A stretch of 8,759 bases of DNA from an archaeon (GCA_027021185.1 JALUUU010000167.1:1-8759); one strand, 5' to 3'. Counted from the stretch's first letter, positions 1-6,676 are shown. Notes: generated by a model not told the origin, from the letters alone. Numbers and translations are program-made.

Positions 1-37
1 TTCCGAGGATTCAGTTATCTTAAATCTTAGAGCCAAA

Positions 38-56
38 AGAATCCTACGTGGATTCT
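38..56. repeat. Short inverted repeat (7-bp arms, 5-nt loop)
   Basis: AGAATCC at 38-44 and GGATTCT at 50-56 are perfect reverse complements separated by TACGT. The structure could be an operator, a small hairpin at the end of an upstream transcript, or chance. It lies about 165 bp from hypC, too far for a typical repressor site on the proposed hypC promoter. Only the symmetry is seen; any role is inference. Confidence 0.35.
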
Positions 57-175
57 ACTCCCTTTGACTGATAGAGGTGTCGATTGCCGCAACGGTGTTA
101 GAATAACAGGAGTTCAGGCAAAGGGAGGACACATTATTTAATTATTAATCAGAGACCTTTTCCTGCCTGATAAAT

Positions 176-189
176 GGAAAATTTTTTTA
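176..189 (+). promoter_or_regulatory. Probable hypC promoter (BRE + T-rich TATA-like box)
   Basis: A purine stretch GGAAA at 176-180 runs into ATTTTTTTA at 181-189, resembling an archaeal BRE followed by a TATA-like box. Initiation about 26 nt downstream would fall near base 211 and give a leader of roughly 10 nt that still contains the GAGG Shine-Dalgarno of hypC (213-216). An alternative AT-rich element lies at about 136-149. The assignment rests on spacing and composition only. Confidence 0.4.
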
Positions 190-220
190 GCAAGATTAGC
201 GCTATTAACTATGAGGACAT

Positions 221-454
221 ATGTGTTTTGCCGTTCCGGGGAGGGTTACCGATGTTGATGGAAACTATGCCACTGTAGATTTTGGAGGGGCTAGAAGAAG
301 AGTGAATATCATCCTTTTAGAGGACATCAGGGTGGGGGAATATGTCCTCGTCCATGTGGGCTATGCTATTCAGAAAGTATCACCCCAGGATGCCCAAGAA
401 AGCATTAAACTCTGGAATGAGATTTTAGGAGAGGAGGGAAATTACAGATTTTAA
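221..454 (+). CDS. hypC: HypC, [NiFe]-hydrogenase maturation chaperone
   Basis: The 77-residue product is a full-length HypC/HupF small chaperone. It begins MCFAVPGRV, matching the family signature in which Cys2, exposed after removal of the initiator Met, binds the iron being decorated with CN and CO ligands. The later stretch VGEYVLVHVGYAI (residues 38-50) is the conserved beta-barrel segment, followed by the usual C-terminal helix. In known systems HypC forms a complex with HypD, accepts cyanide via HypE, and delivers the Fe(CN)2CO unit to the hydrogenase large subunit in the cytoplasm. The ATG at 221 is set by the MC motif and by GAGG at 213-216; an ATG at 211 is out of frame. It is the first gene of hypC-hypD-hypA and probably overlaps the true start of hypD by 14 bp. 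Confidence 0.96.
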   Translation: MCFAVPGRVTDVDGNYATVDFGGARRRVNIILLEDIRVGEYVLVHVGYAIQKVSPQDAQESIKLWNEILGEEGNYRF

Positions 455-497
455 CCAGTTCTTCAGAAGCAAGACCCTGGCTCTCAGGGCAGGAAGA
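441..497 (+). other. hypD: Probable N-terminal coding extension of HypD, starting at a rare ATT codon
   Basis: The hypD frame stays open upstream of the first ATG (498) back to a TAG at 426-428. Translation of 441-497 followed by the annotated start gives FRSKTLALRAGRMLRKLAP around the junction, which looks like the family N-terminus (pattern FRDPELALKLxxxIRKLAP as I recall it). With residue 1 at ATT 441, the first conserved Cys is residue 36, close to its place near 40 in characterised HypD. There is no in-frame ATG, GTG or TTG in the extension. GGAGG at 433-437 sits just before the ATT, and the resulting 14-bp overlap with hypC would suit translational coupling. Confidence 0.6.
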
Positions 498-1532
498 ATG
501 CTTAGAAAACTCGCTCCGGAGTACAAATTGAAGTTCATGCATGTCTGCGGAACCCATGAGCAGGCGATAACGCGTTTTGGATTGCGAACCCTGATCCCGG
601 AGAACATAGAGGTTATTCCAGGACCGGGATGCCCTGTCTGCGTTACTCCTGGGGAGGAGATAGAAGAGGCCATCTTGCTGGCCAAGCAAGGCGTGTCGGT
701 GTTAACTTTTGGGGACATGTTCCGAATCCCTGGGGCTGATGGAACATTGGCGGGGGAGAAAGCCCAGGGTGGGGACATTAGAATCGTCTACAGCATAAAG
801 GATGCCGTAGAATATGCCCATAGCCATCCTGAGAAGGATGTTGTTTTCTTTTCAGTGGGCTTCGAAACCACCGCTCCCTCTGTAGCTGCTGAGGTCCTGA
901 ACGGGCCGCCGGAAAATTTCAGCCTCCTAGTCTCTCATAGGCTAATACCCCCTATGATGGAGCTCCTCCTCGGAATAGGTGACATGCGCATAGATGGATG
1001 GATATGCCCAGGTCATGTCGCCACGGTTATAGGAACGGAGCCTTTTGAGCTCTTCCCCCGGGTCTATAATATGCCCACGGTGATCTCAGGATTCGAGCCC
1101 ATAGATATCCTGATGAGCCTGATAATGCTTATGACGCAGGTGCAGAGCAAAAAGCCGCGGGTGGACAACGAGTACTCCCGTTCAGTAAAACCTAAAGGCA
1201 ACCCCAGAGCTAAAAAGCTACTAGAAGAGGCCTTCGACATCGTTGGCGGCCAGTGGAGGGGCATAGGCAAGGTTCCTTTCTCGGCTTATAAACTAAAGAA
1301 AGAATTTAAGGAATACGATGCCCGGGAAAAATACGGTATAAAAATTGAAAGTAAAAAGGACATTTTAATGGAGAGCTGTCACCTGGTAATAAACGGCAAG
1401 CTCAAACCCCAGGAATGCCCCCTCTTCTCTAAGACATGCACTCCTCAGACCCCTAAGGGCCCCACCATGGTATCAACGGAGGGGGCCTGCAACATATACT
1501 ATAAATACGGGGCTCTGGATCTGGAGGCATGA
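498..1532 (+). CDS. hypD: HypD, Fe-S scaffold for hydrogenase Fe(CN)2CO assembly
   Basis: HypD carries a [4Fe-4S] cluster and, with HypC, builds the Fe(CN)2CO moiety of [NiFe] hydrogenases. Numbering from the ATG at 498 (344 residues), the active-site motifs are MHVCGTHE (14-21, Cys17), PGPGCPVCVTP (41-51, Cys45 and Cys48), FGDMFRIPG (71-79), GFETTAPS (121-128) and CPGHVATVIG (170-179). The C-terminal cluster domain has Cys294, Cys307, Cys314 and Cys331 within the conserved ECPLFSKTCTP and STEGACNIYYKYG segments. All key residues are present. The ATG at 498 is the first standard start, but it leaves only 16 residues before CGTHE where the family has 35-40; the true protein probably starts at ATT 441 (separate entry). 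It lies between hypC and hypA in one operon; its stop is 4 bp before the hypA ATG. Confidence 0.95.
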   Translation: MLRKLAPEYKLKFMHVCGTHEQAITRFGLRTLIPENIEVIPGPGCPVCVTPGEEIEEAILLAKQGVSVLTFGDMFRIPGADGTLAGEKAQGGDIRIVYSIKDAVEYAHSHPEKDVVFFSVGFETTAPSVAAEVLNGPPENFSLLVSHRLIPPMMELLLGIGDMRIDGWICPGHVATVIGTEPFELFPRVYNMPTVISGFEPIDILMSLIMLMTQVQSKKPRVDNEYSRSVKPKGNPRAKKLLEEAFDIVGGQWRGIGKVPFSAYKLKKEFKEYDAREKYGIKIESKKDILMESCHLVINGKLKPQECPLFSKTCTPQTPKGPTMVSTEGACNIYYKYGALDLEA

Positions 1533-1536
1533 AGGC

Positions 1537-1905
1537 ATGCACGGCCTGAGTTTAGCCAGCGACCTCGTAGAGAAGGCTCTGAAGACTCTCGAAGACTATC
1601 ATGTAAGGGAAATCCGTAAAATCGAAGTCGAAGTAGGAGAGCTGGCAGGCATAAGCCCAGGAGAGCTGCAAAGCGGTTTCTCAATAGCGGCATCTGGAAC
1701 CCCTCTTAGAGACGCCGAGCTCAGCATAAAGATCAAGAAGGCCAGGATACGATGCCACAACTGCGGCTACAACGGCCCCATCGAGTCAGGAAAGCACCCG
1801 CATCTTCACGTATCCCCCAGATGTCCGGGGTGCCATGGATTCGGGATCGAGATTTTGGAGGGAGGAGGAGTAACCCTGCGGAACCTGGACGTGGAGCTGG
1901 AGTAG
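1537..1905 (+). CDS. hypA: HypA, nickel metallochaperone for hydrogenase maturation
   Basis: HypA/HybF inserts Ni(II) into hydrogenase precursors after the iron site is made, usually together with the GTPase HypB, which is absent from this window. The 122-residue product begins MHGLSLASDLVEKAL and contains the helix-strand region KIEVEVGELAGISPGELQ (28-45). A structural zinc site is formed by Cys73/Cys76 and Cys96/Cys99, with a 19-residue loop containing His87, His89 and His91; loop histidines help bind nickel in Thermococcus HypA. Odd point: position 3 is Gly (GGC codon) where HypA proteins almost always have Glu, part of the MHE nickel-site N-terminus. The start is supported by GGAGG at 1523-1527, nine bases upstream, inside the end of hypD. 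The gene ends flush against the hypE stop codon on the other strand. Confidence 0.93.
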   Translation: MHGLSLASDLVEKALKTLEDYHVREIRKIEVEVGELAGISPGELQSGFSIAASGTPLRDAELSIKIKKARIRCHNCGYNGPIESGKHPHLHVSPRCPGCHGFGIEILEGGGVTLRNLDVELE

Positions 1906-2919
1906 CTAGCACACTCGGGGCACCGGGTCCCCTATCGGCGGCTCCATTATCCGTTTGCCGCCAACCACGGTTTCCATCACAACCCTCCCCCGGTACTTAT
2001 CGACAACCTCCCCTATTATCTCTGCCTCTTTTCCGAGCTTAGTAGACCTCAGGGCGTGAAGGACTTCAAGGGCTTTCCTAGCCTCAACCCCGATAACAGC
2101 TTTCCCCTCGTTGGCGACCGTGAAAGGATCGATGCCCAGCATCTCGGATGCGGCCACGACCTCCTCCTTCATGGGCACCTTTTCTTCGTGCACAAGAATG
2201 CCCACCCCGGCGCCTCTGGCCCAGTCGTTTAGAGTTGCGGACAAGCCCCCTCGGGTTGGATCCCTCATCGCAGTGATGCCCCCCACTTCAAGGACACGCT
2301 CTATGATGCTCCAAAGGGGAGCGACATCCGACTTCAGAGTGGTTTCGAAGCCAAAGCCTTCCCGAAAGGACATTAAGGCTATTCCATGGTCTCCAAGGCT
2401 TCCCGTGATGATTATTTTATCCCCCGGCTTAAGCTCAGAGTCTTTTATAACCCCTCCCTTAGCCGCCACCCCTATGCCGGTGGTTGTTACTATAATCTTA
2501 TCCAGGGCGTGCTTCTCCATAACCTTTGTATCTCCGGTGATTATCGAGACCCCTGCCTCCCTGCATACACGGTCCATTGACCGGGTTATTCTCTCCAACT
2601 CTTCTGTGAGGAACCCCTCCTCTATCACCAGGGCGCTCGCCACTGCCAGGGGTTTAGCCCCCATAACAGAAACATCGTTTATGGTTCCGCACATAGCTAG
2701 TTTGCCTATGTCGCCCCCGGGGAAAAAAATCGGCTTAACTGTGTAGGAGTCTGTTGACACAACCACCTCCAGGTCGCCAACAGACACGGTGCCGCCGTCA
2801 TCGAGGTCTTCGAGACCAACCTCCCCCGCGGCCTTTCTTGTGATGTTGTTTAGAATCGTCTGGGATAGAAGCTGGCTCATAAGCTCCCCTCCCGCCCCAT
2901 GCCCCATGGTTATTTTCAT
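1906..2919 (-). CDS. hypE: HypE, carbamoyl dehydratase making protein thiocyanate
   Basis: HypE receives a carbamoyl group from HypF on its C-terminal cysteine and dehydrates it with ATP to a thiocyanate, the source of the cyanide ligands. The 337-residue product is full length and of the PurM/SelD-like fold. Visible motifs are GHGAGG (6-11), the STDSYTVKPIFFPGGDIGKL segment (55-74) with following GTINDVSVMGAKP, GDTKVM (129-134) and DPTRGGL in the second half. It ends PPIGDPVPRVC, giving the essential terminal Cys337 in a PR(I/V)C tail. The start at 2919 has no Shine-Dalgarno but lies about 27 nt from a TATA-like box, fitting a leaderless message. It is on the opposite strand to the other hyp genes, tail to tail with hypA and divergent from hypF. 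Confidence 0.97.
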   Translation of the reverse strand: MKITMGHGAGGELMSQLLSQTILNNITRKAAGEVGLEDLDDGGTVSVGDLEVVVSTDSYTVKPIFFPGGDIGKLAMCGTINDVSVMGAKPLAVASALVIEEGFLTEELERITRSMDRVCREAGVSIITGDTKVMEKHALDKIIVTTTGIGVAAKGGVIKDSELKPGDKIIITGSLGDHGIALMSFREGFGFETTLKSDVAPLWSIIERVLEVGGITAMRDPTRGGLSATLNDWARGAGVGILVHEEKVPMKEEVVAASEMLGIDPFTVANEGKAVIGVEARKALEVLHALRSTKLGKEAEIIGEVVDKYRGRVVMETVVGGKRIMEPPIGDPVPRVC

Positions 2920-2942
2920 AATAAAAACCAGGGGGCTACAAA

Positions 2943-2950
2943 CATATAAG
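2943..2950. promoter_or_regulatory. Shared TATA-like element between divergent hypE and hypF
   Basis: The 57-bp gap between the two start codons contains one clear TATA-like element, CATATAAG (CTTATATG on the minus strand), with a self-complementary ATAT/TATA core. Its centre is about 27 nt from the hypE ATG and 31 nt from the hypF ATG, so initiation 25-27 nt away gives a leaderless hypE message and a hypF leader of about 4-6 nt. Neither gene has a Shine-Dalgarno sequence. A purine-rich GGTGAAA (minus strand, 2957-2951) could be the BRE for hypE; ACAAA before the box could serve hypF. Two independent polymerase complexes could not sit on one box at once, so the genes may compete. Confidence 0.6.
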
Positions 2951-2976
2951 TTTCACCATAGCAGAGATATTCCTGA

Positions 2977-5238
2977 ATGGCGTTTAGGGTTGTGGTTAGA
3001 GGGGTGGTTCAGGGGGTAGGTTTCAGACCATTCATTTATCGAATAGCCAAGGGGAAAAACCTGCGGGGATACGTTAGAAACGCGGGCAACAGCGTGGAAC
3101 TTCTTCTCCAGGGTGAGCGCGAGGAAGTTAATGAATTCGTTGAGACTGTCAAGAGGGACCACCCACCCCTGTCAGAGATCTTCTCTATCGACGTTAAATC
3201 AGTGGCCGATAACGAGGTCTACGAGGACTTCCTGATTCTAAAGAGCGAGGCCAAGGGAGAGACAGGATCAGCGATCCCGCCTGATGTTGCCCTGTGTGAT
3301 AAGTGTATTCAAGAGATCTTCGATCCAGGAGATAAAAGGTATCATTACCCCTTCACGGTCTGTACAGACTGTGGGCCCAGGTTTACCATAATCGAGGACC
3401 TTCCCTATGATCGGGAAAAAACCACTATGCGGGTTTTCCCCATGTGCAGGGACTGCAGTAGGGAGTACGAAGACCCACTGGACAGGAGATTCCACGCCGA
3501 GCCAACATGCTGCCCCGTATGCGGACCCGAATACATCCTATATAAAGGAAGGGATAGGGTGAATACCTCTGACCCTGTTAGAGATGCCGCCAAGGCCCTA
3601 GACAGGGGGAGGATAGTTGCCATCAAGGGCGTGGGGGGAACGCACTTAGCCACCAAGACGACCATGGATGAGCCAATTCTGCGGATAAGGGAAATGCTGG
3701 GCAGGCCCCAGAAGCCTTTCGCGGTAATGGCCAGAGATATAGGCTCTGTGGAGGATATAGCCTTCTTGGGCGCGGAGGAGAGGAATCTCATAGAATCTTT
3801 CAGAAGACCGATAGTTTTGTTAAAGAAAAGGGATGGGGCGCTGTCAGAATACATATCCCCCGGTCTTCACAACATAGGCGTTATGCTGCCCTACGCCGGC
3901 GTTCATCACCTCCTTTTCCACCACTCCAGAGAACCGGCCTTTGTCATGACCTCTGCCAATATACCCGGTGAGCCCATGGCCATTGAAGACAAGGATATTT
4001 TTTCTCTGGGAGCGGAGTACTCCCTAATCCATAACCGGAGGATAGCCAACAGGTGCGACGACTCGGTGGTCAAGATAGTGGCAGGGGAGAAGACCCTTCT
4101 CCGCAGGTCCAGGGGATACGTTCCACAGCTCATTGATCTGAATATCGAGGACAGAGCCAATGTCCTAGCCCTGGGGCCAGAGCTCGACGTAACGGCATGC
4201 CTCCTCAAAGGGAATAAAGCTTTGGTTTCCCAGTACATCGGGAACACAACAAAAATAAAAACCCTGGAGTACCTTGGCAGGGCCGTCGAGAATCTAATGT
4301 CTCTTTCCCGGGTCGAGGAGATAGACGCTGTTGCAGTGGATCTTCATCCAGGGTTCAGCACCGCCCGCCTTGGGGAGGAGCTGGGGGAGAGATACGGCGC
4401 CAAAGTTGTTAGGGTTCAACACCACCACGCCCATATAGCCTCCCTGATGATGGAGCACAGCGTTAAAGAATGCGTCGGCATAGCAGTGGACGGCGTCGGC
4501 TATGGCATCGACGGAAAGCCTTGGGGAGGTGAGATAATGGTGGCCACACTAAAAGGATTCGAGAGAGTTGGTTCTCTAATGCCCCAGCCCATGCCCGGCG
4601 GTGACTTGGCAACACGTTTTCCAGCGAGGATGGTGGCGGGAATCCTGTCGAGTAAATACCCGCTCAAGGAGCTTGGAAGCATATTAAAGGATATCAAGGG
4701 CTTCAGGAACAGCCGGGAAGTCGAGCTGATACTGAGGCAGCTAGACAGAGGCTTCAACACCCCCGAGACGACGAGTGCCGGCAGGGTGCTGGATGCCATA
4801 TCCGCCCTCTTGGGCGTGTGTTATGAGAGAACATATGAGGGAGAGCCTGCGGTAAAATTAGAGTCCTTCGCCAAGGGAGGGAAGGCCCTGGTGGACATCC
4901 CTGTCGCTATCTCCGAAAACAAGAGGAGAATGGTCCTGGACACAGCGAGTATCCTGGAGGCAGCCCTCTTCGCAATTGGGAGATACAAAAAAAGAGACAT
5001 AGCTGCCTCCGCCCAGAAAGCCCTGGCCACAGGTCTTGCAAGAATGGCGCTAATGGCGGCGGAAAAAAATGGCATTAGGGTGGTTGGTATTTCAGGGGGG
5101 GTTGCCTACAACGATGCAATAGTTACGACAGTGAAGACAGTGGTTGAAGCGGAAGGTTTGAGGTTTATTTCTCACAGACGGGTGCCCTGCGGCGACGGAG
5201 GCGTATCCCTGGGACAGGCAGCCGTGGCTGCGATGTGA
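2977..5238 (+). CDS. hypF: HypF, carbamoyltransferase for hydrogenase cyanide ligands
   Basis: HypF turns carbamoyl phosphate and ATP into carbamoyl-adenylate and passes the carbamoyl group to the C-terminal Cys of HypE. The 753-residue protein has the full domain set. Residues 1-90 are an acylphosphatase domain with VQGVGFRPF (11-19, Arg17) and Asn35. A double zinc finger follows with Cys107/110/129/132/157/160/179/182, in exact CX2CX18CX2CX24CX2CX18CX2C spacing. A YrdC-like domain (about 200-385) contains KGVGGTHLA, GRPQKPFAVM, MTSANIPGEPM and SRGYVPQ. The Kae1-like C-terminal domain (about 395-753) has the metal-binding HHHAH (482-486), AVDGVGYG (503-510) and CGDGGVSLGQA near the end. The start at 2977 is fixed by the acylphosphatase N-terminus and the promoter spacing. 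It ends 2 bp from the stop of the convergent HTH gene. Confidence 0.98.
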   Translation: MAFRVVVRGVVQGVGFRPFIYRIAKGKNLRGYVRNAGNSVELLLQGEREEVNEFVETVKRDHPPLSEIFSIDVKSVADNEVYEDFLILKSEAKGETGSAIPPDVALCDKCIQEIFDPGDKRYHYPFTVCTDCGPRFTIIEDLPYDREKTTMRVFPMCRDCSREYEDPLDRRFHAEPTCCPVCGPEYILYKGRDRVNTSDPVRDAAKALDRGRIVAIKGVGGTHLATKTTMDEPILRIREMLGRPQKPFAVMARDIGSVEDIAFLGAEERNLIESFRRPIVLLKKRDGALSEYISPGLHNIGVMLPYAGVHHLLFHHSREPAFVMTSANIPGEPMAIEDKDIFSLGAEYSLIHNRRIANRCDDSVVKIVAGEKTLLRRSRGYVPQLIDLNIEDRANVLALGPELDVTACLLKGNKALVSQYIGNTTKIKTLEYLGRAVENLMSLSRVEEIDAVAVDLHPGFSTARLGEELGERYGAKVVRVQHHHAHIASLMMEHSVKECVGIAVDGVGYGIDGKPWGGEIMVATLKGFERVGSLMPQPMPGGDLATRFPARMVAGILSSKYPLKELGSILKDIKGFRNSREVELILRQLDRGFNTPETTSAGRVLDAISALLGVCYERTYEGEPAVKLESFAKGGKALVDIPVAISENKRRMVLDTASILEAALFAIGRYKKRDIAASAQKALATGLARMALMAAEKNGIRVVGISGGVAYNDAIVTTVKTVVEAEGLRFISHRRVPCGDGGVSLGQAAVAAM

Positions 5239-5240
5239 CT

Positions 5241-5483
5241 TTATCTGGCCATAGACCTGAGGGCCTTCCTTCCTTTCTCTGTCGCCGTGTATCTCTCCTT
5301 CTCGGCGTCTGATTCCACGAGGCCTCTACTCCTCAAGTCCTTCAGGGTTTTTTTCACAGCCAAAGGGGACATCCTGAGTTTATGGGCGATTTCACCCTCG
5401 GAGGCATCTGATGAGGACAGCATCTCCAGCACCCTAAGGCGGTTTTTATTGGCCTTGAGGAATCCCAGTATCTCAAAATCCAT
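5241..5483 (-). CDS. Small winged-helix-turn-helix protein, likely transcriptional regulator
   Basis: The 80-residue product is a stand-alone winged-helix DNA-binding domain, close in form to small archaeal ArsR/MarR-like regulators. The N-terminal half (FLKANKNRLRVLEMLSSSDA, 8-27) is the first helix pair, EGEIAHKLRMSPLAVKKTLKDL is the helix-turn-helix with recognition helix, and SRGLVESDAEKERYTATEKG forms the wing, followed by a short C-terminal helix. No effector domain, metal-binding cysteine set or membrane segment is visible. Its ATG follows the pncB stop codon directly (TAG-ATG), with GGTG a few bases upstream inside pncB, so it is very likely translated from the pncB transcript. Context makes a role in controlling the NAD genes plausible, but no target is known; it could instead act on the hyp genes or elsewhere. 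Confidence 0.85.
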   Translation of the reverse strand: MDFEILGFLKANKNRLRVLEMLSSSDASEGEIAHKLRMSPLAVKKTLKDLRSRGLVESDAEKERYTATEKGRKALRSMAR

Positions 5484-6644
5484 CTACGGCACCTTCTCAA
5501 GTTGCTTCAAGACGTAATTCCTGATCTCTCCAGTGGAAGGAAGCCTGGCAACTATTTTGCCCCTTTTCACGAGGGGCTTGAGCATGCTCTCTAGTTCGCC
5601 GCCGCACTCGCGGCATGTGGAAGGCTTTTTCTTATCCCGGTGCACGATCACCGTGTGGAGACAGGACCTGCAGCGGAACACCTCTTTTTTACCTCCTCGT
5701 TTCCCTCTCTTAGCCACTGGCCTGCCCTCCTTCTCCACTATGTCCATGGCGAAGTCTATTGTGCGGGCGTTGCTTATGCTGGTACCTATACCGAATCCGT
5801 CCACCCCCTTAAGAAGAGGTATGTCCTCCTCGTCCACGCCCCCCGAGACAAAGATCTTAACATTATCGTATCCCCTTATATCAAGCTCCCACCTTACCTC
5901 CTCCACGATGGTGGCCATTTTACCCCTCCTAGATCCCGGGGTGTCCAGGCGTACACCGTATAAGTTCTTCACGGCTTCAGCGGCCATGATGGCTTCAGTC
6001 TTCTCGTCGCAGTAAGTGTCCACCAGAGCTATCCTCGGCACATCCTCCTCCACGTATTCGTCGTAATAACGCCATGCCGTCACCTGATCCCCTACAGAGA
6101 TTATGAGGGCGTGGGGCATAGTTCCCGAGGCTTTTTTGCCAACGAGTTTCTCGGCTCCCACCCCGCTGAAGCCGTCGGCTCCGCCGATGTAGGCGGATCT
6201 GTCGACCATCGGGGATATAGCTGGATGCATCCTCCGAATGCCGAAGCTCAGGAGTAACTTATCCCCCGCGGCTTTGCGGAGTCTGGCGGTTTTTGTGGCT
6301 ATTCCGGAGGCCTGACATATTAACCCTAATAAAGGGGTCTCCAGCTCCGCGAAGACTGTGTAGTCCCCCTCTATCCTAACCACCGGCTCCCAGGGATGGA
6401 AGACACTGCCTTCTGGCATGGCATGCACGTCTACGTCGTAGCCCTCGAACAACTTGGCCAATTCTTCTATACCTGCCAGCACCCCCCAGGTGTAGCCTTT
6501 CGGAAGGCCTGAGGTGATAACCTCTGCCACCACGTTTGGCCGAATATTCTTCTTTAAAAGCACGTCTCTGGCTCTGGAAAAATATATGTCGGTGGTTCTT
6601 CCCTTTTTTATATCCTCATCGCCGGCAGTGTGAAAAAGACCCAT
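5484..6644 (-). CDS. pncB: Nicotinate phosphoribosyltransferase, archaeal zinc-knuckle type
   Basis: This enzyme joins nicotinate to PRPP, giving nicotinate mononucleotide, the entry of the Preiss-Handler salvage route to NAD. The 386-residue product matches the Thermoplasma acidophilum type. Recognisable parts are TSGLPKGYTWGVLAG (44-58), HAMPEGSVF (74-82), the active-site segment SFGIRRMHPA (133-142), GTMPHALI (174-181), VDTYCDEK (208-215), RLDTPGSRRG (232-241), SGGVDEEDI (267-275) and the phosphate-binding GFGIGTSI (283-290). A C-terminal extension holds Cys325/Cys328 and Cys344/Cys347, a zinc knuckle as in the Thermoplasma enzyme. The homologous quinolinate phosphoribosyltransferase (NadC) is less likely because of length, the zinc knuckle and the HAMPEG segment. 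The start at 6644 lies 28 nt from a TATA-like element and has no Shine-Dalgarno, so is probably leaderless. It heads an operon with the HTH gene. Confidence 0.93.
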   Translation of the reverse strand: MGLFHTAGDEDIKKGRTTDIYFSRARDVLLKKNIRPNVVAEVITSGLPKGYTWGVLAGIEELAKLFEGYDVDVHAMPEGSVFHPWEPVVRIEGDYTVFAELETPLLGLICQASGIATKTARLRKAAGDKLLLSFGIRRMHPAISPMVDRSAYIGGADGFSGVGAEKLVGKKASGTMPHALIISVGDQVTAWRYYDEYVEEDVPRIALVDTYCDEKTEAIMAAEAVKNLYGVRLDTPGSRRGKMATIVEEVRWELDIRGYDNVKIFVSGGVDEEDIPLLKGVDGFGIGTSISNARTIDFAMDIVEKEGRPVAKRGKRGGKKEVFRCRSCLHTVIVHRDKKKPSTCRECGGELESMLKPLVKRGKIVARLPSTGEIRNYVLKQLEKVP

Positions 6645-6667
6645 GGATTGATTATAGCCGGGAAAGG

Positions 6668-6676
6668 CTTAAATTC
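6668..6676. promoter_or_regulatory. Shared TATA-like element between divergent pncB and nadX
   Basis: CTTAAATTC (GAATTTAAG on the other strand) is the only TATA-like element in the short gap. Its centre at 6672 is 28 nt from the pncB ATG (6644) and 26 nt from the nadX ATG at 6698, so each side fits a leaderless or nearly leaderless transcript. Purine-rich GGGAAAGG precedes it on the plus strand and AGAAAA precedes it on the minus strand, both suitable as BRE. Neither gene has a Shine-Dalgarno sequence. The arrangement repeats that seen between hypE and hypF. Confidence 0.6.

Larger units (their letters stand above)
1..220. other. AT-rich non-coding leader upstream of hypC
   Basis: This stretch precedes hypC and has no open reading frame of useful length on either strand. 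It is clearly more AT-rich than the genes that follow, as expected for an archaeal intergenic region. It holds a short perfect inverted repeat near its left end and a likely hypC promoter near its right end, both listed separately. One forward frame is open from base 2 to a TGA at 65-67, so the last 20 or so codons of an upstream gene could lie here, but this is too short to support. Confidence 0.6.

Noticed and set aside
2..67. Open forward frame of about 21 codons at the left edge, possibly the end of an upstream gene
   Set aside because: Too short to show any family pattern; the surrounding composition is intergenic in character.
211..223. An ATG at 211 as an earlier start for hypC
   Set aside because: It is out of frame with hypC and the MCFAVPG motif fixes the start at 221.
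2111..2746. 211-residue plus-strand open frame inside hypE
   Set aside because: It lies wholly antisense to hypE, whose motifs are unmistakable; the translated product is Ser/Pro-rich with no family features.
3405..3854. 149-residue minus-strand open frame inside hypF
   Set aside because: Antisense shadow of the YrdC and zinc-finger region of hypF; no start signal or recognisable protein.
5533..6015. 160-residue plus-strand open frame inside pncB
   Set aside because: Antisense shadow of a well-supported enzyme; composition is typical of spurious frames.
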